A stretch of DNA of 64,000 bases from Rhodococcus_G sp042879035 (GTDB lineage: Bacteria; Actinomycetota; Actinomycetes; Mycobacteriales; Mycobacteriaceae). The position numbers and the translations under genes are program-made. The notes under the pieces are model-generated. The model saw only the letters and a list, made by a program, of their open reading frames with translations. It searched no databases and was not told where the DNA came from. The stretch is taken from the NCBI RefSeq assembly GCF_042879035.1, contig NZ_JBIAOU010000019.1, positions 26,289-90,288 of the forward strand, read 5' to 3'. This document shows, piece after piece, positions 8,866 through 18,600 of the stretch; positions within the stretch are counted from its first letter, which is position 1; the number at the start of each line of letters is the position of its first letter.

Positions 8866-10113
8866 CTAGATGCTACTGACAGCGGATTGGGCTTCTGTGT
8901 TGGTTGTTGTTTCGTAGTGATTTGGGAGGCTGGAGAATGCGACTGCAAAAATGAGCGGAATCCAGTACTGCTGTTGGTCATAGAAGGCTGATGTAATTGC
9001 AAATCCGATGACGGCAGCAATGACCGCGGATTGTGGAGCGTTCATCCCTGATATAAGCGATCGGGCCACCATTGTAATGAGAACTGCAGTGATGGCGAGG
9101 AAGACTATGAATAGCAATAGTCCACCTTGATACCATGATCGAAGTAGGTAGTTGTGAACAACGGTTACGCCGTCAAATGTGCCCTCGTTTGTTGGATCCA
9201 TGCCGACGCCGAACAATGGATCGGAAGTGATGTGGGTAATCGCGTAGTCATAGGTCGATTCTCGAATAGAAACTGAAGCGACACCGTCGGAGAGCCCGAG
9301 AACGGTGTCAACCCTTCCCTCGATCGGATCTTTGAATGATGACGGATTGTATCCGCAAACGATCGAAATTGCGGCTACGATGGTCGCGGCCACTGCTGTC
9401 TTAATTGCAGTGCGTACTGTAACCCGCATCGATATGAGCAGGACGGCGCCCCCAACTGTCAATGAAATCATTGAACTTAGGCTTCCGCTGCCGATTAGGG
9501 CTCCAAAGTTAAGTGCTATAGCTGCGATGCATAGAGCTCGTGTTTTGCCCTTGAGCTTCGGTTGCATGTAGAAGCATGCAAGAATGGTGATTACTGCCAT
9601 GATCCCGAGTACGTTCGGATGGACTGCGAGGCCGTTTGCCCGACCATCGTTAGCCTCCCGCCCGAGCATGGAAACTCCGGCGAGCTGGAAAAGTCCTGCC
9701 GCGGCAGAAACTGATTGAACTGTGGTGAATGCAATTGTTGAGTATTTCACAAAATTGCACTCGCTTTCTGCATAGTATCTCACCACGAAGGGGGTTATGC
9801 CGATTAGAATGGCGAGCTTGATCCCAGCTGAGGTGCTCATGGATACGCTGGAGGACGCTCCTGAAATGAGAGCTGCAATAGGTGTCGCTAGGAGCGCAAA
9901 AATCCAGATCCCTGATTTTGGGGGAGGTGACAGTCTGCCAAGTAAAGCGCAGGAGATAACGACTGCCAGTATCGCATATGTGATGAGAGGGCTTACTTCA
10001 ATTGAGATCAGCCTATAGATTGGAGTAATCGCCAGGATAGCTACCCAAATGGTTCCGCCAGGCGATATTGTTGGAGTATCTGTACGGTTGTTGTTGAGTA
10101 CTTTCTGATTCAT
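8866..10113 (-). CDS. wzy: Wzy-type O-antigen/polysaccharide polymerase (Wzy_C family)
   Basis: A multi-spanning membrane protein of 415 residues that should join flipped repeat units into chains on the outer face of the membrane. About eleven hydrophobic segments are visible. A long soluble loop, roughly residues 265-325, contains SIRESTYDYAITHITSDPLFGVGMDP and VVHNYLLRSWYQGG; the H-N-x-x-L-x-x-x-Y-x-x-G pattern is the usual O-antigen ligase/polymerase signature. The ATG at 10113 is preceded by a GGGGGG ribosome site. The gene is among the least GC-rich in the window. Ligase and polymerase cannot be separated by sequence, but the neighbouring wzx favours polymerase. Confidence 0.88.
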   Translation of the reverse strand: MNQKVLNNNRTDTPTISPGGTIWVAILAITPIYRLISIEVSPLITYAILAVVISCALLGRLSPPPKSGIWIFALLATPIAALISGASSSVSMSTSAGIKLAILIGITPFVVRYYAESECNFVKYSTIAFTTVQSVSAAAGLFQLAGVSMLGREANDGRANGLAVHPNVLGIMAVITILACFYMQPKLKGKTRALCIAAIALNFGALIGSGSLSSMISLTVGGAVLLISMRVTVRTAIKTAVAATIVAAISIVCGYNPSSFKDPIEGRVDTVLGLSDGVASVSIRESTYDYAITHITSDPLFGVGMDPTNEGTFDGVTVVHNYLLRSWYQGGLLLFIVFLAITAVLITMVARSLISGMNAPQSAVIAAVIGFAITSAFYDQQQYWIPLIFAVAFSSLPNHYETTTNTEAQSAVSSI

Positions 10114-10156
10114 TTATCCCCCCGGATCGACTTCCTTAGTATGGATCGAGAACAGC

Positions 10157-10176
10157 ATACGCGGAGTGATGCGTAT
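10157..10176. promoter_or_regulatory. Short inverted repeat upstream of wzy
   Basis: ATACGC and GCGTAT form a perfect 6-bp inverted repeat around an 8-base centre, 44 bases upstream of the wzy start. It could be a regulator site for the minus-strand polysaccharide genes or a small hairpin. No recognised regulator motif matches. Confidence 0.3.
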
Positions 10177-10289
10177 CGTCACTTCTTGAACGTGACCATG
10201 CACCCAGTGAGAGTGCTGGGACGGATGGTATTCAGGGTGAGTTGGGATAGTAATCGTAGCTGAGGGAGTGCGTCATCGTCGATCCAGTG

Positions 10290-10613
10290 ATGTTCCATGG
10301 CCTTGTTGTTATGGGTCTCCTCTTTTCGTCGTGCGCCTGGTGCCTGTCCAGGCCCACTTGCGTTTCGTGTTCAGTCGTCACGATGGCGTCATTCTTCTGG
10401 TTGGTCCTCAACGGTCCACTGGAAGGGCGAATACTGCTCACAGTCAGCGCTGAGAACGGACTCACCGAGTCGGATCTTCTTGCTCTCGGAGGCTTCGCAA
10501 TTGCTGCGTGGGGTACTTGGCGTCGGCGGCGATGTCCGCGCCGGAGAGGCGGGCGGAAACTAGCGTCTTCCCCGGCGGAGAAGGCACGTCGCCGGGCCAA
10601 TGAGGATCGGTGA
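10290..10613 (+). CDS. Small hypothetical membrane protein
   Basis: I do not recognise a family. The frame encodes up to 107 residues from the ATG at 10290; a later in-frame ATG at 10383 would give 76. It has a hydrophobic N-terminal stretch, a second segment (ASFFWLVLNGPLEG), a third (LLALGGFAIAAWGTW) and a very basic C-terminus of Arg/Lys repeats, which would sit in the cytoplasm. Third-position GC is high in the second half and weaker before 10383, which favours the shorter form. It faces the DUF4012 gene tail-to-tail, 21 bases away. It is the only coding candidate in the 520 bases between wzy and the DUF4012 gene. Confidence 0.45.
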   Translation: MFHGLVVMGLLFSSCAWCLSRPTCVSCSVVTMASFFWLVLNGPLEGRILLTVSAENGLTESDLLALGGFAIAAWGTWRRRRCPRRRGGRKLASSPAEKARRRANEDR

Positions 10614-10634
10614 TGGGTGACCTCGGTGTCGCGG

Positions 10635-12488
10635 CTACTCTGGCTTGCCACACACTGGTACGTCTACCGACACGGTCGGTGTGTCAACCAGTGGCTGGAC
10701 GGGCACCCGGGCCTCTCCCGGCACTGTCGGCTCGATGTACTCGAACTTGACTTCCACCGTCTTGCCCTGGGGGACTGGCGCAAACACCTCGAATGTGTCG
10801 TGGCCAAGTTCCTTGCCGGTCGTGTTGAACAATGGCCCACCGTCCACGGTAATTTTCCTCAATGTCGAGCCTTGTGTCGCCACGAGCTTCACGCCGGACA
10901 CGTTGGTGCCCTTCGGCAGATTCTGTGGGTTCAGAAACATTCCCGCCATGTAATCTGGAAGGTCACCCGCCGGAGTGTTGTTGGTCAGGCGCACAGTCAC
11001 TGTCGACTCGCGCGTCTCGCCCTCACACGACCCTGACGTGTAGTCGATCTCTCGCGTCAGGTAGTAGTCCAGCTTGTTTCCCGACTGGTTGTTGATCACC
11101 ACCCCCGCATAAGGTGCGGCATCGCCGGGGATGGTGTGGCCCAGAATCGTTCCCGTCAGCACCTCCTGCTCGGCGGGGTTCGCGCTCCACACCGCAATAC
11201 GGCCCTCGCCGGCCGCCCTGCCGAGGGCATCGAGAACCGCCTGCGGATTCGACAGGTTGCCGGTCAACTTCTCCACGACCTTCGCGGCCACCGCCTGCAG
11301 ATACGCCTTGCGGGCCGCGTTGTCGTCGGCGAACCGGACGTACGCGGTGGATTCAGTCAGCTCCACCACGTTGTCCTTCGTGATCACTTCGCCGTCGGGC
11401 ATCTTCACCGAACCCACGGCGCCGAGAATGTAACTGAGCGCGATCGGATCGGTCGCGATGGCGCCGTCCACCGTCTCACCCGACTCCTGCCGCCACAACG
11501 ACTGCCAGATCTGCGCCGCATACGGGAAGTGCGAACTGAGGTTGCTGTTACGGAAATCGGTTGTGGGACGGCTGCGTCCGTACAGGGCGGCGTAATCTGG
11601 ACCCAGATCGATTGGCTGCATGTCCGCAGGGGCCAACTCGATGTTTGCGCCGAGCGTGTCCACGGCAATGGCACCGCTATTCGTGCGGATCACACCGAAA
11701 CCGCCCAGGAGGCCACCCGTTCCGCGTGCCTCGGCGTTGGTCTGGAAACCGATGAAGTAGTTCCGTGGCCCGTCCGCGCCGAGCATGGCCGGGGCCAGTT
11801 CGGCGGCGGTTGCGGTGTTGGTCAACAGCTTCGACAGGTCCGCGGTCTGGTCCTGCAGTTGCGTGCGGGCGTCATCGACCACAGACAGATAGCCGGCGTC
11901 GGAAACGGCCGCCGCCTTGTCCGCCAGTTGCTGCGCAGCTACCGACGTCCGCGCCAGAACGGGCGCAGCGTCATGCAGTGGTTGAAGATTCACTCGTCCA
12001 CCGGCCTGGATCAGGTGATCCGGAACCAGCGACGAGCCCGCGTCGACGACCGGGGTGAGCACGTCCCGCGTGAGCCCGCGCACCACCGCCGAAATCTCTT
12101 GTGCGCTCTCGAACGGCGCACCCAGCCACGGCACGGCCGCGGCGATCCGCCACGGCACAGAGCCGGTGTCGGACTCGGCCAGCGCGGCGTACTTGTCCGC
12201 GTCTGTCGCCGAGCGCAGCGCATCCTCGCTGCGGCCGTCGAGCAACGCGTCCTTCGCCGCGGTGGCGTGATCGCGGGCCTCGTTCAGGTGCGAATGCGCC
12301 TCGCGCGCCGTGTATCCGAGCCACAAACCGAAGCTGATGACTATGATTCCGGTCACACTTGCGCCGACGACGATGCGGCGTCGGCGCCGTCTGATCACCA
12401 TCGGCTGCACTGTCCGCCGCCGCCGCTGACCGGGCTGCGAGGAATCTCCGCCGCTGGTGAGGGAATCGCCCGTGCCGTTGTCATCCAT
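10635..12488 (-). CDS. DUF4012 domain-containing membrane-anchored protein
   Basis: A 617-residue protein with a short, Arg-rich cytoplasmic N-terminus, one transmembrane helix (GASVTGIIVISFGLWLGYTA), a helical region rich in Ala, and a large extracytoplasmic DUF4012 domain containing NYFIGFQTNAEARGTGGLLGGFGVI and later ARKAYLQAVAAKVVEKL. DUF4012 proteins have no assigned activity but in actinobacteria are often found beside surface-polysaccharide loci, as here. The gene is divergent from the NRPS, with 188 bases between my two chosen starts. The ATG at 12488 puts the helix about 30-50 residues in. It may help assemble or attach the envelope polymer; that is inference from position only. Confidence 0.85.
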   Translation of the reverse strand: MDDNGTGDSLTSGGDSSQPGQRRRRTVQPMVIRRRRRRIVVGASVTGIIVISFGLWLGYTAREAHSHLNEARDHATAAKDALLDGRSEDALRSATDADKYAALAESDTGSVPWRIAAAVPWLGAPFESAQEISAVVRGLTRDVLTPVVDAGSSLVPDHLIQAGGRVNLQPLHDAAPVLARTSVAAQQLADKAAAVSDAGYLSVVDDARTQLQDQTADLSKLLTNTATAAELAPAMLGADGPRNYFIGFQTNAEARGTGGLLGGFGVIRTNSGAIAVDTLGANIELAPADMQPIDLGPDYAALYGRSRPTTDFRNSNLSSHFPYAAQIWQSLWRQESGETVDGAIATDPIALSYILGAVGSVKMPDGEVITKDNVVELTESTAYVRFADDNAARKAYLQAVAAKVVEKLTGNLSNPQAVLDALGRAAGEGRIAVWSANPAEQEVLTGTILGHTIPGDAAPYAGVVINNQSGNKLDYYLTREIDYTSGSCEGETRESTVTVRLTNNTPAGDLPDYMAGMFLNPQNLPKGTNVSGVKLVATQGSTLRKITVDGGPLFNTTGKELGHDTFEVFAPVPQGKTVEVKFEYIEPTVPGEARVPVQPLVDTPTVSVDVPVCGKPE

Positions 12489-12676
12489 TCAGCTCGGCTC
12501 CTGTCGTGGTTCGAGGCGGTCCTCGTCGATTGGGTGGGACGCGCTGTCTCGCATCCGCACTCGCGAAGTATTGCCAGTATTGTCCTTTGCTATGCAAGTT
12601 CTCCACCGTGGGGGTGGGGAGCAGTCCGTCGGGGGCTGATATCCGGTTGGGCCCGGGTGTCGGGGGGAGGTGTGTC

Positions 12677-15600
12677 GTGGGCGCTTTTCCGCTGTCCCGA
12701 GCACAGCAGGGACTCTGGTATACGCAGCAGCTCAATCCGGATGTTCCGTTGAACGTGGCGCAGTACGTCGAGATCCGCGGCGCCATCGATGCCGATGTGA
12801 TGACCGCCACGTGCGATCGAGTCGGCCGCGAGCTCGAGTCGGGATGCGTTGTCCTGATCGACCGCGGTGGTGAGCCGCTCCAGTACGCCGACCGCGACAT
12901 GGTCGACGCCATGTCCTTCCTCGACTTGCGTGACCACCCCACGCCCGTGGCGGAGGCCGTGCGATGGATGACCGAGCAGGGCAGTCGACCTCTCGACGTG
13001 CTCGTCGACCGGCTCGCCGCGGCCACGCTGATCCGGCTCGCGGACGACCACCACTTCATGTTCTGCCGTATGCACCACCTCGTCCTCGACGGCCACGCCG
13101 GCATGGTGGTCGCCACCCGTATCGCGGAGGTCTACACCCACCTCCTTGCCGGCACCGAGCCGCCGCTGGCCCGGGCACTGACGCTTCGTGAGCTCTACGA
13201 CGGCGAGGCCCGCTACGAGGGCAGCAGCAGGCAGTCCACCGATCGCGCGTACTGGGCGCAGCGGGTCGACGACCTGCCCGCCCCGGTGCGGCTCGCGCCG
13301 GGCCGCGCGCCGCTCACGGCGCCGCCGCGTCGCGTCGGCACCGAACTCGACCCGGCGCTCGCCGACGCCATCGCCGACCGCGCCCGCGACTGGAACAGCT
13401 CTGACGTCCCGATCGTCGCCGCCGCGTTCGCCGCCTACCTGGCCCGCATGACCGGCGCCGACGAGGTGGTGCTCAGCCTGCCGATGTCGGGGCGCACCAC
13501 CGCCGCGACCCGCCGCTCCGCCGGCACCGTCTCCAACGTCGTCCCGCTACGGGTGCCCGTGCCCGGGCGGGCCACCGCGCGTGAGCTGGTGCGACACGTG
13601 CAGCTCGAGATCACCGGGGCCCTGCGGCACCAGCGCTACCGCGTCGAAGACATCCGCGCAGACCTCGGAAACGGCACAGACACGGCAAGTTTCGGTCCCG
13701 TCGTCAACGTGATGAATTTCTACTCGACGCTCATGTTCGGCGATGTCGTCGGTGAGGTGCACGTTCTGACGACAGGCCCCGTCGACGACCTGTCCGTCAA
13801 CGTCTATCCGCCCGTCCCGGGCCTCAGCACGCGCATCGACTTCGAAGCCAACCCGCGCCGGTACAGCGACTGCGAGCTGCGCGGTCACCACGCCCGGTTC
13901 CTCGGATTTCTCGCGGAGTTCGTCTCCGACTCGCCGGATCTCGAGGTCGGCGCCATCGACCTGCTCTCACCCGCCGAGCGTGCCGCCGCCGTCACCGGGC
14001 GTCCCGGCGCGACACCGACCGTCGCGGCGGTGCACGACCTCGTCGCTGCGCACGTCGCGCGCACCCCGCACGCCGTCGCCGTCACCGCCGGCGACGAGTC
14101 CCTCACCTACGCCGAGCTGGATCGCCGTGCCGCGCGGCTCGCGGCCCGACTGATCGCGGCGGGTGTCGGCGCGGAGGACGTCGTCGCGGTCGCGCTGCCG
14201 CGCACCGCCGACCTGGTCGTCGCTCTCCTCGCGGTGCTCCGCGCCGGCGGCGTGTACCTGCCCGTCGACCTCGACTATCCGGCGCAGCGCATCGACTACC
14301 TGTTCGACGACGCCGCGCCCGCCGCGACGGTGTGCCGGTCCGCGGACGCCGCGTCGCTGCCCGCCGGCGCGCACCTCGTCGTCGCGGTCGACGCACTCGG
14401 CGACGTCACGCCCGCGGAGCCCGTGACGGTGCACCCCGGGCAGGGGGGGTACCTGATCCACACCTCCGGTTCCACCGGGCAGCCGAAGGGGGTGCTGGTC
14501 TCGCACGCGAATCTGCTGACGCTGCTGGCCAACACCGACTTCGGGTTCGGCCCCGACGACGTGTGGACGATGTTCCACTCACCGTCCTTCGACTTCTCCG
14601 TCTGGGAGATCTGGGGTGCGCTGACCACCGGTGGACGCGTCGTCCTCGTCGACCGCGACGTGGCCCGCTCACCGCACGAATTCACCGACCTCCTCGTCCG
14701 GGAGCAGGTTACCGTCCTCAACCAGACCCCGTCCGCGTTCGCGCAACTCGCGGAGGGCGGCGAGGCCGATCTGGCGGTGCGGTTGCTGATCTTCGGCGGC
14801 GAGGCCCTCGACCCGACGCCGCTGTGGCCGTGGCTGAGCCGCCACCCGCAGGTGCGGGCGGTCAACATGTTCGGCATCACAGAGACCACAGTCCACGTCA
14901 CGGCCCGCGACCTCGACCCGTCGGAAGGCGACGGCCTCATCGGCGAGCCGCTGCCGGGGCTGCGCGTCTACGTCCTCGACCGCTCGCTGCGTCCCGTCCC
15001 GCCCGGCAGCACCGGCGAGATGTACGTCGCCGGACCGCAGGTCACCCGCGGCTACCTGCGCCGTCCCGGCCTGACCGCCGGACGGTTCGTCGCCGACCCG
15101 TTCGCGGCCGGCTCCGTCATGTACCGCACCGGCGACCTCGCCCGCCGTAACGGTGACAGCCGGCTCGACCACGTCGGGCGCAGCGACGACCAGGTGGAGG
15201 TGCGCGGGCACCGCATCGAGCCCGGTGAGATCCGCGCCGCCCTCGTCCGGCACGAGGACGTCCGGCAGGCCGCGGTCACGGCGCGCGACACCGCAACCGG
15301 GCCGCAGCTCGTCGCCTACGCCGTCACCGACGCCGCGTCCGCCGAGCTCATGCGGCACCTGCGCGGGCTGCTGCCCGCGCACCTGCTGCCCGCCGCCGTC
15401 GTCCCCGTCGCCGCACTGCCGCTGACCGCGCACGGCAAGCTCGACGTCCGCGCCCTGCCCGCACCGCACGTCGCCGACGTCGACCACCGCGCGCACGGGC
15501 CGGTGGAAGAGTCCGTCGCCGAAGCGTTCTCCGATCTCCTGGGCATCGACGCCGGCGCCGGCCACAGCTTCTTCGACCTCGGCGGCAACTCCCTGCTCGC

Positions 15601-18600
15601 GACCAGGCTCGCCGCGCGGGTCGCCGCGCTGTTCGACATCGATATCACCGTCCGCGACGTGTTCGAGGCACCGACCGTCGCCGCGCTCGCCGCCCGCGTC
15701 GTCGACCGGGTCGGCGGCGGACGTACCCGGCCGCCGCTGCGCGCCACCGGCACCGACGGCCGCATCCCGCTCTCCCCGGCGCAGGAGCGGATGTGGATCC
15801 TCGCGCAGCTCGACCCGGACGCCGGGCACTACAACATTCCGCTCGTCGCGCGGCTCGTCGGCTGCCTCGACGTGCCCGCGCTGGCCGCGGCGCTGACGGA
15901 TGTGGCGGAGCGGCACCGGATCCTGCGCACCCGCTACCCGTCCGACGCGGACGGTCCGCACCAGGTGATCGACGCCGCCGCGCCGCTGCACCTCACGCCC
16001 GTCGACGTCACCGAGGCCGCGCTCACCGATCGGCTCCGCGCCGTCGCCACGTCCGGGTTCGACCTGGCCGCGGCACCGCCCGTGCGGATCGAGCTGTACC
16101 GCACCGGCATCCGATGCCACGTCCTCGCGCTGGTGGTGCACCACATCGCCGCCGACGCCTGGTCGCTGACCCCGCTGCTGCACGACCTGACCACCGCCTA
16201 CCGCGCCCGCGTCGACGGCGACGCACCCGACTGGACCCCGCTTCCGGTGCAGTACAGCGATTACGCCCGCTGGCAACGCGCTCTGCCCGACGGCGCCGCC
16301 CTGCAGTACTGGTGCGACACCCTCGCGGGCCTGCCCGACCAGGTGACGTTGCCCGCCGACCGGCCGCGTCCGGCCGTCCCGTCGGGGCGCGGCGCCGCGA
16401 TCACCGTCGACGTCGACGAGCGGCTGCGCGCCGCCGTCACCGACCTCGCCCGCACGTCCCGCGCCACCACGTTCATGGTGCTGCACGCGACCCTCGCGGC
16501 GCTGCTGGCCCGCTACAGCGGCAGCCGCGACATCCCGATCGGCACCGCCGTCGCGGGCCGCGACGACCCGCAACTCGACGACGTCGTCGGCATGTTCGTC
16601 GGCACGCTGGTGCTGCGCGTCGACGTCGACCCCGACGCGACGTTCGCGGACCTGCTCGCGCACGTCGCGGCCCGCGACGTCGCCTCCTACACCCACGGCG
16701 ACATCGCGTTCGAGACGCTCGTCGAGCGGCTGAACCCCACCCGCTCGCCGTCGCACCACCCGCTGTACCAGGTGGCGCTGTCGATGCAGCGGCACCACCC
16801 GGACACCGTCGAACTCCCCGGGCTGACCGTCACGTCCGTGCCGCCGGTCACCGAGAGCGCGAAGTTCGACCTGCAGGTCACCGCCCTCGACACCGGCGGG
16901 CCGCTGCGCCTCGAATTCGGCTACGACACCGACCTGTTCGACCACGACACCATCGCCCGGTTCGCCGAGCGGTTCGTCACGCTGCTCGGGGCCGTCACCG
17001 CCGACCCCGACACCGTGCCCGGCGCCGTCGACCTGCGCGGCCCCGACGAGGCGGCGCCGCCGGTGGACGCGCCCGCCCCGGTGACGCTGCGCGACATGCT
17101 CACCCGCGGGGCGCGCCTGGTGCCCGACGCCGTCGCGGTGCGCGAACCCGGCGGCCGCGAGCTCACCTACCGGCAGCTGGACGACCGCTCCGACGCGCTC
17201 GCCCGCGTCCTCGCCGCCCGCGGCGCCCGGCCCGGCACCACCGTCGCGTGGGCGGTGCCGCGGTCGGCGGACTCCGTGGTCGCGCTGTGGGCGATCGCGA
17301 AAACCGGTGCCGCGCCGGTACTCCTCGACCCCGACCAGCCCGCCGCCCGCCTCACCGAGATGCTCGACGTCGCCGGCGCCACGCTCGGGATCGCGGCCGA
17401 CGCGTCCGGCCCCGTGCCGGGCCCGACGTGGGTCGCAGTGGGCGACACCGGCATCGGTGCGCCGGCGTGCACGCAGCCCCACCCGGACGAGGCCGCCTAC
17501 GTGGTGTTCACGTCCGGCACCACCGGCACACCGAAGGGTGTCGTCGTCACCCACCGCGGCCTCGCCGGACTCGACGCCGACCTCACCGCCCGCACCGCCG
17601 CCCGCCCCGGCGACCGGATGCTGCACCGCGGCGCACCCGGATTCGACATGGCGCTCGTCGAGATCCTCGTCGCCGGCGCGTCCGGCGCCACTCTCGTCGT
17701 CGCCACCGACACCGCGTTCGCCGGGCCCGAGCTGGCCGATCTGCTGCGCGTCGAACGCATCACCCACGCCGCGTTCACACCCACCGCGCTCGCCACCCTC
17801 GGCGACGCCGACCTGCCCGACCTGCGGGTGCTGATGATGGGCGGCGAACGGCTCGGCGACGAACTGGTCCGCCACTGGGCGCCCGGACGGCGCCTGCTCA
17901 ACGGCTACGGACCCGCCGAAACCACCATCTACGCCGCCAGTTCCGACGCGCTGACGGCGGGGGAGCCGGTGACCGTCGGCGGCCCGATCCCCGGCGTCCG
18001 GGCGGTGGTCCTCGACGACCGCCTGCGCCCCGTCCCGATCGGGATCCCCGGCGAGCTGTACCTCGGGGGCGCCGCACTGGCCCGCGGCTACGCCGGAGCA
18101 CCCGCCTCGACCGCCGGCCGGTTCGTCGCCGCAACCGACGGGCAGCGGCTGTACCGGACCGGGGACCGGGTGCGGTGGCGCGCGGCCGGGACGCTGGAGG
18201 TGCTGGGGCGCACCGACTCCCAGATCAAGGTCCGCGGCGTGCGCATCGAACCGGGCGAGGTGGACGCCGCCGTCGCGCGGGTCGCCGACGTGGACCTGTC
18301 CGTCACCGTCGTCCGCACCGCCCCGACCGGCGACCCGATGCTGGTGAGCTACGTGCTCCCGCGCGGACCCGTCGACCCGCACGCGGTGCGGCGCGCCGTG
18401 GCCGCGGTCCTGCCGTCGTACCTGGTGCCGGCGGCCGTCGTCGTGCTCGACGCGGCGCCGCCCACCGCCCACGGCAAACTCGACCTGCGCGCCCTCCCGG
18501 AACCCGACCTCGCCGCCGCACCCGACGCGCCGCTCACCGACACCGAACACGCCGTCGCCGCCGTCTACACGGACCTGCTCGGCGTCCCGGCCGGCCGCGA

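Noticed and set aside
11136..12752. 538-codon plus-strand frame opposite the DUF4012 gene
   Set aside because: Arg/His-rich shadow; the minus strand has a full DUF4012 domain with a membrane anchor.
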